From Rhodoglobus sp. (GTDB lineage Bacteria > Actinomycetota > Actinomycetes > Actinomycetales > Microbacteriaceae): a stretch of DNA of 64,000 nucleotides. A program made the translations under genes and the position numbers. Within the stretch, counting starts at the first letter, position 1. The number at the start of each line of letters is the position of its first letter. The stretch lies in the NCBI GenBank assembly GCA_025463605.1, contig JAODAV010000031.1, positions 62,001 through 126,000 of the forward strand, in the 5' to 3' direction. Positions 51,446 to 60,616 of the stretch are shown here, in pieces. Below the pieces are notes generated by a model that ran no database searches, was not told the DNA's origin, and saw only the letters and a program-made list of their open reading frames with translations.

Positions 51446-52188
51446 GCGAACCGCCTTGCTGCAGCACGCTGCAAGATAGTGAAAAAGCCGAAGCCGACCA
51501 TGGCGAGCACCGTGGCGAGCAACGCGGATGCCCAAAGGAGTGGGATGTCGTAAGCCTGTGACGAACTGAGGATGAGGAGTCCCACGCCCCGGGGGGCGCC
51601 GAACCACTCTCCGAGGACCGCCCCCAGCACCGCACCTGGCGCGGCAAGGCGGAGAGCGTCCGCTAATCCTGGTACGGCTGCGGGGAGTTCGAGCATCAGC
51701 AGGCGGTTGCTGCGCCGGCTGCCCAGTACTGTAAACAGATCGTGATGGGCCGTCAGTGCTGCATCGAAGGCTCTGGTGGCCGCCGCGTACGACGGGAAGA
51801 AGGCGGCGATTGATGCGACGGCTATTGGCGCGTTGTCGCGGCCCAGTAGAACGATGAGCACCGGTGCGATGCCGATCTGCGGGATCGCGTGAATGGCTGC
51901 AGCGAACCTGTCGAGACCAGGCCTCGTCGCGGTTATTGCCTGGCGCATCGCAGCGATCAGTATTCCGATTCCGCCCCCGATAGTCAGGCCAAGTACAGCC
52001 GAGGTGCCCGTGGCACCGATGGCGGAGCTGAATAGGCGCTGTCGGTCCGGTGAGAACAGCACACCAAATACCGTCGATAGGGGCGGGAATGTAGGCCCGA
52101 AGACCTGGAGGCGACCGATGAGCTCCCAGGCGACGCAGAGGGCTACCATTCCGAGAGCCATCTGCAGCGTACGTGTGGGCCGCTTCAC
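51442..52188 (-). CDS. ABC transporter permease (SsuC/ThiX-like) 2
   Basis: 248 residues, six helices. Coupling region HHDLFTVLGSRRSNRLLMLE followed by LPAAVPGLADALRLAAPGAV, and RGVGLLILSSSQAYDIPLLW. Four-base overlaps with the ATPase gene before it and permease 1 after it. Confidence 0.9.
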   Translation of the reverse strand: MKRPTRTLQMALGMVALCVAWELIGRLQVFGPTFPPLSTVFGVLFSPDRQRLFSSAIGATGTSAVLGLTIGGGIGILIAAMRQAITATRPGLDRFAAAIHAIPQIGIAPVLIVLLGRDNAPIAVASIAAFFPSYAAATRAFDAALTAHHDLFTVLGSRRSNRLLMLELPAAVPGLADALRLAAPGAVLGAVLGEWFGAPRGVGLLILSSSQAYDIPLLWASALLATVLAMVGFGFFTILQRAAARRFA

Positions 52189-53003
52189 GACTCATCCGAG
52201 GGTTCGGAGTGATCCAGCAGGCGGATGAGTTCGGTGGCAAGTTCACCAAACCGCGCGCTTCCCAGTGTCTCGGCAGTGCGCGGCCGAGGGAGATCGACCA
52301 TCACTTCTGTCTCGATCCTTCCCGGGTTTGTCGCCATCACAATGATCCGATCGGCGAGCAGCAGGGCTTCGTCGACGGAGTGGGTCACCATAACGGTGGT
52401 GACGCCGGTTTCCGCCCAAATGCGAGCGAGTTCAAAGTTCAGGCGCCGCCTCGTGATTTCGTCTAGGGCGCCGAAGGGCTCATCGAGCAGCAGCAGGTCG
52501 GGCGCCAGAGCAAGCGAGCGAGCAATGGCGACTCGCTGCCGCATACCCCCGCTCAATTGCTTCGGACGTGCACTCTCGAAGCCCGCGAGTCCGACCAGCG
52601 CCACGAGCTCTGACACCCGTGCCCGGTCGATCGGCCGACGCGCCAGTCGAAACGGAATGGCGATGTTCTCGCTGACCGTGGCCCACGGGAGCAGGGCATG
52701 CTCCTGGAATGCGAATCCCAAGCGGTGATCCGAGATCAGTTGTTCGGGCGATGATCCCTCGACCAATGCGGTGCCGGACGTAGGTTTCTCGAGCCCGGAG
52801 ATGATTCGTAGCAGCGTGCTCTTGCCACATCCGGACGGTCCGAGGAGTGCCACGAATTCGCCGCGCTCGATTGTTGCCGTAACTCCGGTGAGCGCCGTGA
52901 CGACGCGTCGGCGACCCAGATTGAACTCCTTGCCGATGTTGGCCAGGCTGATCGCCGGCTGATCGAGGGTTGCAGCTACCTGGATTGGATGAGAGTTTGT
53001 CAT
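52185..53003 (-). CDS. ABC transporter ATP-binding protein (SsuB-like)
   Basis: 272 residues. Walker A LLGPSGCGKSTLLR, Q-loop FAFQEHALLPW, signature QLSGGMRQRVAIAR, Walker B LLLLDEPFGALD, His switch VTHSVDEAL. ATG 53003 is preceded by GAGGA. 31 bases after the sulfatase stop. Confidence 0.94.
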   Translation of the reverse strand: MTNSHPIQVAATLDQPAISLANIGKEFNLGRRRVVTALTGVTATIERGEFVALLGPSGCGKSTLLRIISGLEKPTSGTALVEGSSPEQLISDHRLGFAFQEHALLPWATVSENIAIPFRLARRPIDRARVSELVALVGLAGFESARPKQLSGGMRQRVAIARSLALAPDLLLLDEPFGALDEITRRRLNFELARIWAETGVTTVMVTHSVDEALLLADRIIVMATNPGRIETEVMVDLPRPRTAETLGSARFGELATELIRLLDHSEPSDES

Positions 53004-53034
53004 GAGTCCTCGTTGACGGTGGCGGGCGCGGACA

Positions 53035-55305
53035 CTACTGGTCCAGCTCGATGTGGCGGGCAAGGTCGGCGGGGGAATTGTCCGCGGCGAAAGTGATGGT
53101 CACGTCGCGCAGAGCGTCTGGCGAGAATGCGAACTCGCCTCGGTCCCCGTAGGTGGTAGAGACTCGGCTTCCGGGATCTCGTCCGGTGTCCAGTCCGTAG
53201 AATGCGAGCTGAATGGATGTGTTCGGCACGCGTACCCGTCCCGCTGCTGCACCATCGATTAGCAGTGTCACGTCGGCTGAGCGACCGGCGGATCGCACCA
53301 ACTCGAAGCCGACCACGCTTTCGCCGCCCGGGACGGGGCGGTCCGATACGCATCGAACCCGGTCGCCCAGGAAGTGGTGCTCTAAGCTCAGCCGTCCATC
53401 GAGGATGAAGAGGACATACCCGCCATAGCTTGCGCCGCTAGCGAGGATAACCCCTTGCTCGTTGCCCTCACTCCGGTGGAGGCGGGCAACAACGGTCATC
53501 GTCCGGTCGGTCCCGGTGAGGCGGGTCGCGACGCTCAAGTGGCTCTGTCCGGGCCGAAGCCGGATCGAGTCGAGATGGCGTGATGCACCCGCACCGCCAC
53601 CGCCGAGCAACTCATGGAGGGAGCGGTCGTCCAGGGGAAGTGCGCCCGCGGCGCGAGCCTCGTGCCACCAGAGATCGACGAGTTCCTGAAGACGCTGCGG
53701 ATGCGCATCCGCAAGATCGTTGTTCTCCGAGAAATCCCGAGTCGTGTCGTAGAGACGCCAGATGTCGTCGGAGTACGGCGTGCCTGCTGCATGGCGGGTG
53801 GTTGCTTTCCAACCGCTGTGCCAGATCGCGCGATGTCCGAGCATTTCGAAGTACTGAGTTGATCGAGGCGAGTCCGCACTCCCCGATGAGAGGACGGGCA
53901 GGAAGGATTTGCCGTCCAGCGAGCCAGCGACGCTCTCACTGCCAGAGTCTGGGTCGATCGCGCTGTCCAAGAGGGAAGCGGCCAGATCGACGACGTGGAG
54001 GTACTGGTCGCGGGTCGCACCCGGATCTGAAATAGCCCGTGGCCAATGAATCACCAAGGGCGAGCGCACCCCACCCAGGTCGACGTACTGCTTGTACAAG
54101 CGAAAAGGGGTATTGCCCGCCATCGCCCAGCCTGACCCGTAGTGCACGGGGTGGTCGCGGTCGCCGTAGGCGTCGAGCCCCACAGCCTCGCTGGTTGGGT
54201 CCGAGGGAAGACCATTGTAGGTGCGTACGACATTGCTTGTTCCGAAAGCCCCGCCGTCTCCGGCGGCACCATTGTCGGAGAGGACTGCAATCAGCGTGTT
54301 CTCGGTGAGTTCGGCTTCGCGAAGCCAATCGACAAGGCGACCCAACTGCGCGTCAGTGTGCTCAAGAAAACCGGCAAAAGCTTCCTGCGTGCGTGTCGCG
54401 ATTGCCCGCTCGATGTCCGAAAGTTCCGACCATTCCGGCACGGAGCCATCCCGCTCCGTGAGTGCTGAATCTTTCGGAATAACGCCAAGCAATTTCTGGC
54501 GATTGAACCTGTCGCTTCTTGCCTGATCCCATCCGGCGTCGAATACGCCGCGGTAGCGGTCGACATACTCTTTGGGAGCTTGGAATGGGGCGTGAGTCGC
54601 GCCGAAAGCGAGCTGGAGATAGAACGGGTCTGCAGGACGGAATGCGGCATGGTCCCGCAAGTACCCAATCGATCGTTCTACCAAGTCACTACTCAGGTGA
54701 TAGTCGCCATCGTTTGAAGGTGTCACCGGGGAGTTGTCTTGGATGAGTTCCGGGATGTACTGATCGGACGCCCCCCCGAGGAAACCGAAGAATCGATCAA
54801 ATCCCCGGGCGAGCGGCCAGTTGTCGTAGGGTCCGGCCGGGGTGAGTTCACCTCGCGGCGCGAGATGCCACTTGCCGGCCAAGTAGGTCCCGTAGCCATG
54901 GGCGCGCAGGGTGCCGGGCACTGTGGCGATTCCCTTGGGCAGCTGGCCGCGCGAATTGGGGAAGCCAGTGTCCGTGACAGACAAGAATCGCATTCCGACG
55001 GTGTGATGGTTCATTCCTGTTAGGAGACTCGCCCGAGTGGGCGAGCACAGGGGCGTCACTTGGAAGTTCGTCATCCGCAGGCCATTGGCCGCCAAGGCGT
55101 CGATGACCGGGGTGTTGATCTCTGATCCGAAGCACCCCAGGTCGGACCAGCCCATGTCGTCGAGTACGACAACAACGATGTTGGGTGCGTTCCGCGCCGG
55201 TCGATCGCGAAGGTTCCACGCGGGGAGCGACTCGCTGACGGTGTCTCGAACAATCCCCCCACCCGCTGCGTGCAGGCGTTCTGACTGCTCACGGATTGAA
55301 GTCAC
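53035..55305 (-). CDS. Type I (formylglycine) sulfatase, arylsulfatase-like, 756 aa
   Basis: Hydrolyses sulfate esters. First domain alkaline-phosphatase fold: metal Asp pair in IVVVVLDDMGWSDLGC, the formylglycine motif TPLCSPTRASLLTG with Cys87, AGKWHLAP, and metal ligands in LIAVLSDNGAAGDGG. A C-terminal beta-rich domain (about 560-756) is typical of large arylsulfatases of this group. No signal peptide or lipobox, so it should act in the cytoplasm on an imported substrate. GTG start overlaps the GntR stop (GTGA). Needs a formylglycine-generating enzyme, found at 60594. Confidence 0.9.
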   Translation of the reverse strand: MTSIREQSERLHAAGGGIVRDTVSESLPAWNLRDRPARNAPNIVVVVLDDMGWSDLGCFGSEINTPVIDALAANGLRMTNFQVTPLCSPTRASLLTGMNHHTVGMRFLSVTDTGFPNSRGQLPKGIATVPGTLRAHGYGTYLAGKWHLAPRGELTPAGPYDNWPLARGFDRFFGFLGGASDQYIPELIQDNSPVTPSNDGDYHLSSDLVERSIGYLRDHAAFRPADPFYLQLAFGATHAPFQAPKEYVDRYRGVFDAGWDQARSDRFNRQKLLGVIPKDSALTERDGSVPEWSELSDIERAIATRTQEAFAGFLEHTDAQLGRLVDWLREAELTENTLIAVLSDNGAAGDGGAFGTSNVVRTYNGLPSDPTSEAVGLDAYGDRDHPVHYGSGWAMAGNTPFRLYKQYVDLGGVRSPLVIHWPRAISDPGATRDQYLHVVDLAASLLDSAIDPDSGSESVAGSLDGKSFLPVLSSGSADSPRSTQYFEMLGHRAIWHSGWKATTRHAAGTPYSDDIWRLYDTTRDFSENNDLADAHPQRLQELVDLWWHEARAAGALPLDDRSLHELLGGGGAGASRHLDSIRLRPGQSHLSVATRLTGTDRTMTVVARLHRSEGNEQGVILASGASYGGYVLFILDGRLSLEHHFLGDRVRCVSDRPVPGGESVVGFELVRSAGRSADVTLLIDGAAAGRVRVPNTSIQLAFYGLDTGRDPGSRVSTTYGDRGEFAFSPDALRDVTITFAADNSPADLARHIELDQ

Positions 55306-56039
55306 GAGGTCTGGATCGATCGTACGAGGTGCAGACTGCTGATCTGGGTGTGGTGGTAAGTCCGGCTGAAGATGACGATGTCGCCCGAGCTGTCGACGCT
55401 GACCTGTTCCACGGCGATGAGGGCAGTGCCCTCCGGGGCCTCCAGTCTCTCCGCCAGTTCCGGGCCAGCCAGTTCGGCAGTGAATTCCGACTCCATGGTG
55501 GCGATCCTGCACCGTGCAGAATCTCGGAGCAGATCAAGGAGACCGACATTAGGGTCAGTCAACAGCGTCGCGTCGATTGCGCGGCCATTGATCGACGTTG
55601 GAACCCAGTCAAGCAGGATGGTCGCGGGGTGCCCGTCAAAGGCGAAGACGCGATCGATGTGCCAAACCTCCACGCCGGGCTCGAGCGATAGGGCAGCGGC
55701 CGCATCGAGTGGACACGGAACCAGCTCCACCGATGTGTTGGCAAGGGTGATCCTGTTAGCGGATGACTGGATCAGGTGATTCATCCCCTTGATTGGTGAC
55801 ATGCTCTGGGAAATCGCCTGGCTGGAGTCGCGGACGAACGTGCCGACCCCCCACTTCCTTATCACCAGACCGGACTCCCATAGCGACAGCAGCGCTTCGC
55901 GAACGGTGTTCCGGCTCACTCCGAATTGCTCAGCAAGGTCCTTTTCGGACGGAAGACGATCGCCGGCGTTCAGATCAACGGTGACCATCTTGCGAAGTTC
56001 TACAGCCAAGTCGCTTGCGAGGCGAGTGCGGGTAAGCAT
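55302..56039 (-). CDS. GntR family (HutC subfamily) regulator
   Basis: 245 residues. N-terminal winged helix RLPSEKDLAEQFGVSRNTVR then EALLSLWESGLVIRKWGVGT; C-terminal UTRA effector domain (EVWHIDRVFAFDGHPATILL, EGTALIAVEQVSVDSSGDIV). First gene of the sulfatase-transporter operon and divergent from the nucleoside hydrolase operon, so it probably controls both. ATG 56039 has GGGAGA upstream; GTG 56054 is in frame. Confidence 0.92.
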   Translation of the reverse strand: MLTRTRLASDLAVELRKMVTVDLNAGDRLPSEKDLAEQFGVSRNTVREALLSLWESGLVIRKWGVGTFVRDSSQAISQSMSPIKGMNHLIQSSANRITLANTSVELVPCPLDAAAALSLEPGVEVWHIDRVFAFDGHPATILLDWVPTSINGRAIDATLLTDPNVGLLDLLRDSARCRIATMESEFTAELAGPELAERLEAPEGTALIAVEQVSVDSSGDIVIFSRTYHHTQISSLHLVRSIQTS

Positions 56040-56060
56040 TTGGATTTCTCCCACCTAGGA

Positions 56061-56085
56061 TGGACATCCAGAGGTCCAACCTCTG
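56061..56085. promoter_or_regulatory. GntR operator candidates
   Basis: CAGAGGT-CCA-ACCTCTG (56069-56085) is a perfect 7-3-7 inverted repeat, overlapped by TGGAC-N8-GTCCA (56061-56078). It sits between the two divergent operons. Confidence 0.6.
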
Positions 56086-56165
56086 ATAGCTTGAATATAG
56101 ACATACCTCGCCGGTGCTGTCAATCGAGCTCCGGCGATGTTTTGACGATGTTGAGGAGGCGATGC

Positions 56166-57134
56166 GTGACTACTTCCCTGTTGCTCGATGTGGATACAGG
56201 GGTCGACGATGCGTTGGCGCTTCTGTTCGTCGCGATGCATCCCGAGTTGAATTTGCGCGCCGTTACTTGCGTGGCCGGAAATACGCATGTTGACCAAGTC
56301 GTGCGAAACACGCTTGACGTCCTCCACGCGGCCGGGCACGTCCCTGTTCCCGTAGCGCGGGGTGCTGAGCGACCACTTATCGAGCCGCCCAGGTCGGCTG
56401 ACGAGATCAATGGCGCGAACGGGCTTGGGGGTATCGTCCTCCCAACGAGCCCCCACGCGCGGGAGAAGCTCCACGCGGTTGAACTCTTGCGGAAGGTGAT
56501 TTCCGAAAGCACTGAGCCTCTCACCCTGCTCGCCCTGGGCCCCTTAACCAACGCGGCGCTACTGCTTCGTATGTACCCGGACGACGCCGCCAAGCTCGAG
56601 CGCATCGTTTTCATGGGGGGGTCGGCTAGCATCGGCAACGCCTCCGCCGTCGCCGAGTTCAACGTCTGGCACGACCCGGAGGCGGCGGCGATCGTGCTCG
56701 ACGCGCCGGTTCCGGTGGCGATGTACGGGCTCGACGTCTTCACCAGAGTGGTGGTTGGGGCCGCGGACTACTCGCGAATGCGGGAGTCGACGAATGCGAG
56801 CACCCGTCTAGCGGGGGAGTTGTTGGAGTTCTCCGCTCGCGTCCACGCCACTGATTCGACGTTGGACCCAGGCGGCCTCATCGGCGACGCGGGAGCCGCG
56901 TGCTTCGTTGCTGAACCGGCTCTCTTCGGGTCAGCGATGCATCCAACGACCGTCGAGCTCGGTCTGGGTCGGACCCGGGGCCAGACGATCGTCGACCGGC
57001 GTGGTATGCCGGGAGAGGCCGATACCTATGGCGACGCAGCGCCGTCGCGCTCCGTAGAGGTTGCACTGACCGTCGACTCCGCGGCAGTCTCGCGGCTGTT
57101 CCTTCAGACCATTAGCGGGAGTGTGGCGCGATGA
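56166..57134 (+). CDS. Nucleoside hydrolase (IunH/RihC-like)
   Basis: Cleaves N-ribosyl bonds of nucleosides to base and ribose. 322 residues. The calcium-binding signature LLLDVDTGVDDALALLF (Asp8, 10, 14, 15) is intact; conserved CVAGNTHVDQVVRNTL, LGPLTNAALLL, FMGGSASIGNASAVAEFNVW and the His/Asp C-terminal Ca ligand region DPGGLIGDAGAA. GTG 56166 preceded by GAGGAGG. Cytoplasmic. First gene of the plus-strand operon. Confidence 0.93.
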   Translation: MTTSLLLDVDTGVDDALALLFVAMHPELNLRAVTCVAGNTHVDQVVRNTLDVLHAAGHVPVPVARGAERPLIEPPRSADEINGANGLGGIVLPTSPHAREKLHAVELLRKVISESTEPLTLLALGPLTNAALLLRMYPDDAAKLERIVFMGGSASIGNASAVAEFNVWHDPEAAAIVLDAPVPVAMYGLDVFTRVVVGAADYSRMRESTNASTRLAGELLEFSARVHATDSTLDPGGLIGDAGAACFVAEPALFGSAMHPTTVELGLGRTRGQTIVDRRGMPGEADTYGDAAPSRSVEVALTVDSAAVSRLFLQTISGSVAR

Positions 57135-58579
57135 TCGATGAGTTGGACCCTTCCGGTGTGGACCATCCCAATGTCGTCGTCTTTCTGACCGACGATCACG
57201 CGCAGTGGGCGCTCGGCGCATACGGCAACAGCGAGGTGCGCACCCCCACCCTTGACTACTTGGCGAAGACCGGGGTGCAATTCGACAACGGCTTTACTCC
57301 CATACCGGTGTGCTCACCCGCTCGTGCGAGCTTCTGGACCGGCCGAATGCCATCCCAGCACGGAATGCATGACTATCTTGCCGGCGATCAGCAGGAGGTC
57401 GCTGCGGTGCCTTGGCTACAAGGCGAAACGTCACTCGCCGCGAGGTTTAAAGCCGCTGGCTATACGACTGCGATGGTCGGCAAGTGGCACATCGGAGAGC
57501 AGGACGACACGCTGGCCGATTTCGACTACTGGTTTCACCAGTACGGCCCCCCACCGACGCCTACCAAGTTCGCCGGCGCGGCTCCGGAGACCACTCCGGC
57601 TCCACGCGGCGCATTCGACCGGCATGCGATCACCGATCACGCCATCAACTTCCTGCGCAGCCGTCCGGAGGCGAAGCCGTTCTTCCTCTTCGTCGGCTAC
57701 TTCACGACCCACAGCCCGTGGGCAAACCATCCCGAACGTCTCGTCGACCAGTATCGGGATGGCGACTTCACCGATATCCCGCAGGACTCCACTTACAGAT
57801 TCGGAAGGCTGACGGCAGAGGCGTTGTACGCGACCCGGGACAATCCGCGTGAGGCAGTGGCGCAGTATTACGGGGCGATTAGCGAGATCGACGAGCAGGT
57901 CGGCAGGGTGGTCGATGAGATCGAGGCACAGGGGCTCAGCGACTCTACGATGATCGTCTACACCGCGGACCACGGCCTCAACCTCGGCCACCACGGACTG
58001 TGGGGTAAGGGCAACTCCACCTACCCTTACAACATGCTGGATGAATCAATCCGCATCCCTCTTATCGTGAAGGCACCCGGTCGCATCCTCGGCAGGCAGC
58101 GGCGAGCCGAGCATGTCACCCTGTGCGACCTGCACGACTCCCTGCTCGACTTCGCCGGCATTCGCTTGGGTCCGTTCGAAGGGGAGAGGCTCAAGCTGCC
58201 CGGTAGGTCGGTGATGCCGCTGTGCAGGAACGAGCCAGGTGAACCATGGTCGGACACCGTTTTCGGGGAGTACGGGGACCTGCGCATGATCCGTACTCCG
58301 CGATTCAAGCTGGTGCGCCGGTATGGCGCAGACCCCGGGGAGCTGTTCGACCTGGCGGGCGATCCGCGGGAGACTACGAATTTGCTCGGCGACTCCCGAT
58401 ACGCCGACGTCGAGGCGGAGCTGCAGGAACGGCTCGACGCGTACTTCGACAGGTATCAGGAGCCCAGGGCATCGGGTCTCGGCGTCGCTACACTCGCGCG
58501 CCACAACAGCGACGAAGCTTGGCGTGAGGATGGCAAGGCGAGGCTGACCGCCTCCGCCGACTGGATCACTGGAGCATGA
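57131..58579 (+). CDS. Type I (formylglycine) sulfatase, 482 aa
   Basis: Second Cys-type sulfatase. VVVFLTDDHAQWALGAYGNS, formylglycine motif PVCSPARASFWTG (Cys61), MVGKWHIGEQDD, IVYTADHGLNLGHHGLWGKG. No signal peptide. ATG overlaps the nucleoside hydrolase stop (ATGA), so the two activities are made together. Choline-sulfatase or phosphonate-ester activity in the same superfamily cannot be excluded. Confidence 0.9.
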   Translation: MIDELDPSGVDHPNVVVFLTDDHAQWALGAYGNSEVRTPTLDYLAKTGVQFDNGFTPIPVCSPARASFWTGRMPSQHGMHDYLAGDQQEVAAVPWLQGETSLAARFKAAGYTTAMVGKWHIGEQDDTLADFDYWFHQYGPPPTPTKFAGAAPETTPAPRGAFDRHAITDHAINFLRSRPEAKPFFLFVGYFTTHSPWANHPERLVDQYRDGDFTDIPQDSTYRFGRLTAEALYATRDNPREAVAQYYGAISEIDEQVGRVVDEIEAQGLSDSTMIVYTADHGLNLGHHGLWGKGNSTYPYNMLDESIRIPLIVKAPGRILGRQRRAEHVTLCDLHDSLLDFAGIRLGPFEGERLKLPGRSVMPLCRNEPGEPWSDTVFGEYGDLRMIRTPRFKLVRRYGADPGELFDLAGDPRETTNLLGDSRYADVEAELQERLDAYFDRYQEPRASGLGVATLARHNSDEAWREDGKARLTASADWITGA

Positions 58580-58604
58580 CCATCCGACAGAGAGGGTGCG
58601 ACTA

Positions 58605-59624
58605 ATGAACGGTGGCAATTCAGCTGCCTTTACTCGACCCCCGACCGCTGAGTTGCACATTCACGTCGAGGCGGCCATCGATCCCACCCACATAATGGCG
58701 ATGTCCCGAAAGAACGGCGTACCACTCCCGTACCTAGACGAGGCAGACCTCCGGTCCAGGTATGCCTTCCGCAATCTGCAGGAGTTCCTGAACCTGCACT
58801 ACCTCAACCTCACGGTGCTGAAGACGGAGGAGGACTTCTTCCAGCTTGCCACCGGGTACCTCGACGGAGCTGTGGGCGCCAACGTGCGGCGGGCCGAGAT
58901 CTTCTTCGACGCGCAGATCCATCTCGGCAATGGTGTGCAGATCGAGGCGCTCATGGGGGGCCTGACCGCCGCCTTCGGAGCGAGTCAGGAAAGTCACGGT
59001 ATTTCGACTGATCTGATCATGTGCTTCTCGCGCGATCTGGGCACCCAGGCCGCCCACGAGATGCTCACCTTGATCATGCCGTATCGTGACCGGATCATTG
59101 GGGTCGGCCTCGACTCCACCGAGATCGGCTTTGGGCCCGAGCTCTATACGGAGGTCTATGCTCGGGCAGCGGCCGAGGGACTGCACCTGGTCGCCCACGC
59201 CGGCGAGGAGGGGGGGCCCGACACGGTCATGGCCACGATTGACCTCCTGCACATCAAACGGGTCGATCACGGCGTGCGCGTCATGGAGGATCCGAAACTG
59301 GTGGAGAGGCTACGCACAGAGCAAATCGCGGTTACAACCTGCCCGCTGTCGAACGTAGCCCTGGGCACCATTCCAACACTTGCCGACCACCCCCTTCCGC
59401 GCATGCTCGCCGAGGGACTATTGGCGACCGTGTCGAGCGATGGCCCGCCCTACTTCGGCGGCAACGTCGATGTGAACTACCAGGCGATTCACGATGAGCT
59501 CGGCATGACGAAGAATGACATCCATCTGCTCGCACGCAATTCCTTCGAGGCCGCGTTCATCGCACCAACCGACCGGGACCGCTGGCTCGGTGAGGTAGAT
59601 GCCTATTTCGCTGCCGCGGAATAG
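58605..59624 (+). CDS. Adenosine/adenine deaminase-like amidohydrolase
   Basis: 339 residues of the ADA/ADE family. Zn ligands in TAELHIHVEAAI (His18, His20), catalytic region LHLVAHAGEEGGPD, RVDHGVRVME, and the last motif TVSSDGPPYFGGN. That motif normally reads S-D-D-P; here the first Asp (Asp279, Zn ligand) is kept but the second is Gly280. The overall pattern (SSD..PYFGGNV..NY) is closest to the adenine-deaminase branch. ATG 58605 with AGAGGG upstream; GTG 58596 in frame. Third gene of the operon. Confidence 0.85.
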   Translation: MNGGNSAAFTRPPTAELHIHVEAAIDPTHIMAMSRKNGVPLPYLDEADLRSRYAFRNLQEFLNLHYLNLTVLKTEEDFFQLATGYLDGAVGANVRRAEIFFDAQIHLGNGVQIEALMGGLTAAFGASQESHGISTDLIMCFSRDLGTQAAHEMLTLIMPYRDRIIGVGLDSTEIGFGPELYTEVYARAAAEGLHLVAHAGEEGGPDTVMATIDLLHIKRVDHGVRVMEDPKLVERLRTEQIAVTTCPLSNVALGTIPTLADHPLPRMLAEGLLATVSSDGPPYFGGNVDVNYQAIHDELGMTKNDIHLLARNSFEAAFIAPTDRDRWLGEVDAYFAAAE

Positions 59625-59730
59625 GGCGCAGGCAAACCCTCCGGAGCACCTCACCCTCGAAATCCGGACGGGCGGCTGCACATGCAGGTGGACTGATCTA
59701 TGGCGAAGCGCCGGTCCTGACGCTCCCGCG

Positions 59731-59871
59731 ATGAGCCACGATTCCGTTCGAGGTCCGCAGCCGACCGCGAGTGGCCGTCCTCCCGCCTGGGCGCCCGAGG
59801 TGCCCGCCGGCGTGAAACTCGTCGCGTCGGCCGACTGGGTGAAGCGAACAGCGGAGGAGACAAAACCATGA
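59731..59871 (+). CDS. Possible 46-aa small protein
   Basis: MSHDSVRGPQPTASGRPPAW... to KRTAEETKP; Pro/Gly-rich first half, then VPAGVKLVASADWVKRT. Its stop overlaps the ATG of the next gene (ATGA), consistent with a real operon gene, but the family is not recognised. Confidence 0.4.
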   Translation: MSHDSVRGPQPTASGRPPAWAPEVPAGVKLVASADWVKRTAEETKP

Positions 59872-60143
59872 TCGTCGAAATCATCGGCTGGGCGGGATCG
59901 GCATTGGTCGTGGTCGCGCTGGCGCAGTCGCACGCGTTGCGCCTGTACATGCTCAACGGCGCAGCCACGGTCGTCCTGATCGCGTACAACGCCCTGATCG
60001 GGGCGTTGCCGGGCGTCGGGTTGAACGTCGCGCTGCTCGTGGTCGCGCTCTGGCGCATCCGCACGATACTGCGCTCGAAGCCTGCCGTCGCAGCGAACAC
60101 AGGGGACACAGCGGACACGGAGGTCGCTGTTGCCGAGCCATGA
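59868..60143 (+). CDS. Small three-helix membrane protein (YgjV-like)
   Basis: 91 residues with three hydrophobic segments: IIGWAGSALVVVALAQSH, LYMLNGAATVVLIAYNALIG and VGLNVALLVVALWRI. The GWxGSxLxxxxLxQ...NxxGxxxxxxYN...NxxL layout is like YgjV/semiSWEET-type small permeases. Could assist uptake or export in this locus; function unknown. Confidence 0.65.
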   Translation: MIVEIIGWAGSALVVVALAQSHALRLYMLNGAATVVLIAYNALIGALPGVGLNVALLVVALWRIRTILRSKPAVAANTGDTADTEVAVAEP

Positions 60144-60616
60144 CCCCAGACGCCCCAATATCGGCTGGCTGTTGGGCGACCAACACCGTGCGGATGCGGC
60201 GGGTGCGCGCAGCGGGGGGGTTGTGCAGACTCCGCATCTCGACGCGCTGGCAAGCGGGAGTGACCTTCGATTCTGCCTACTGCCGGGGCCCCTGTGCGTC
60301 CCGTCACGCGCCTCACTGCTCAGGCAGCGCTATGTCAGCGCCCACGGCGTTGCCGACAACAACTGGGGTGGGAGCGAACCCCCGAACTGCCTACAACGGC
60401 GCAGCAGCTCCGCGACGCCGGGTACCACACGGTCGCGATCGGCAAGATGCACTTGTACAAGTACACTTCAGGCGTCGCGGACGGCGAGCCGATCCGCTCG
60501 AGGACGTGAATCTAGCCGCCGAACCGGGCCATGCCGACACCATCAACGACCTGATGCGCCACAACGTGCTGCCCGACCTCTACAGCGCGGAGATCACTCG
60601 AGCGATACCGTTCTGA
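60140..60616 (+). pseudogene. Third sulfatase, frameshifted and internally deleted
   Basis: Across frames one reads MT, RRPNIGWLLGDQHRADAAGA, VQTPHLDALAS, GVTFDSAYCRG, PLCVPSRASLL (formylglycine motif CVPSR), YVSAHGVADNNW, ELPTTAQQLRDAGYHTVAIG, KMHLYKY; then directly the sulfatase-like C-terminus NLAAEPGHADTINDLMRHNV. At least four frameshifts plus loss of roughly 300 residues of the middle domain. Its 3' end overlaps the convergent FGE gene by 23 bases. Confidence 0.8.
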
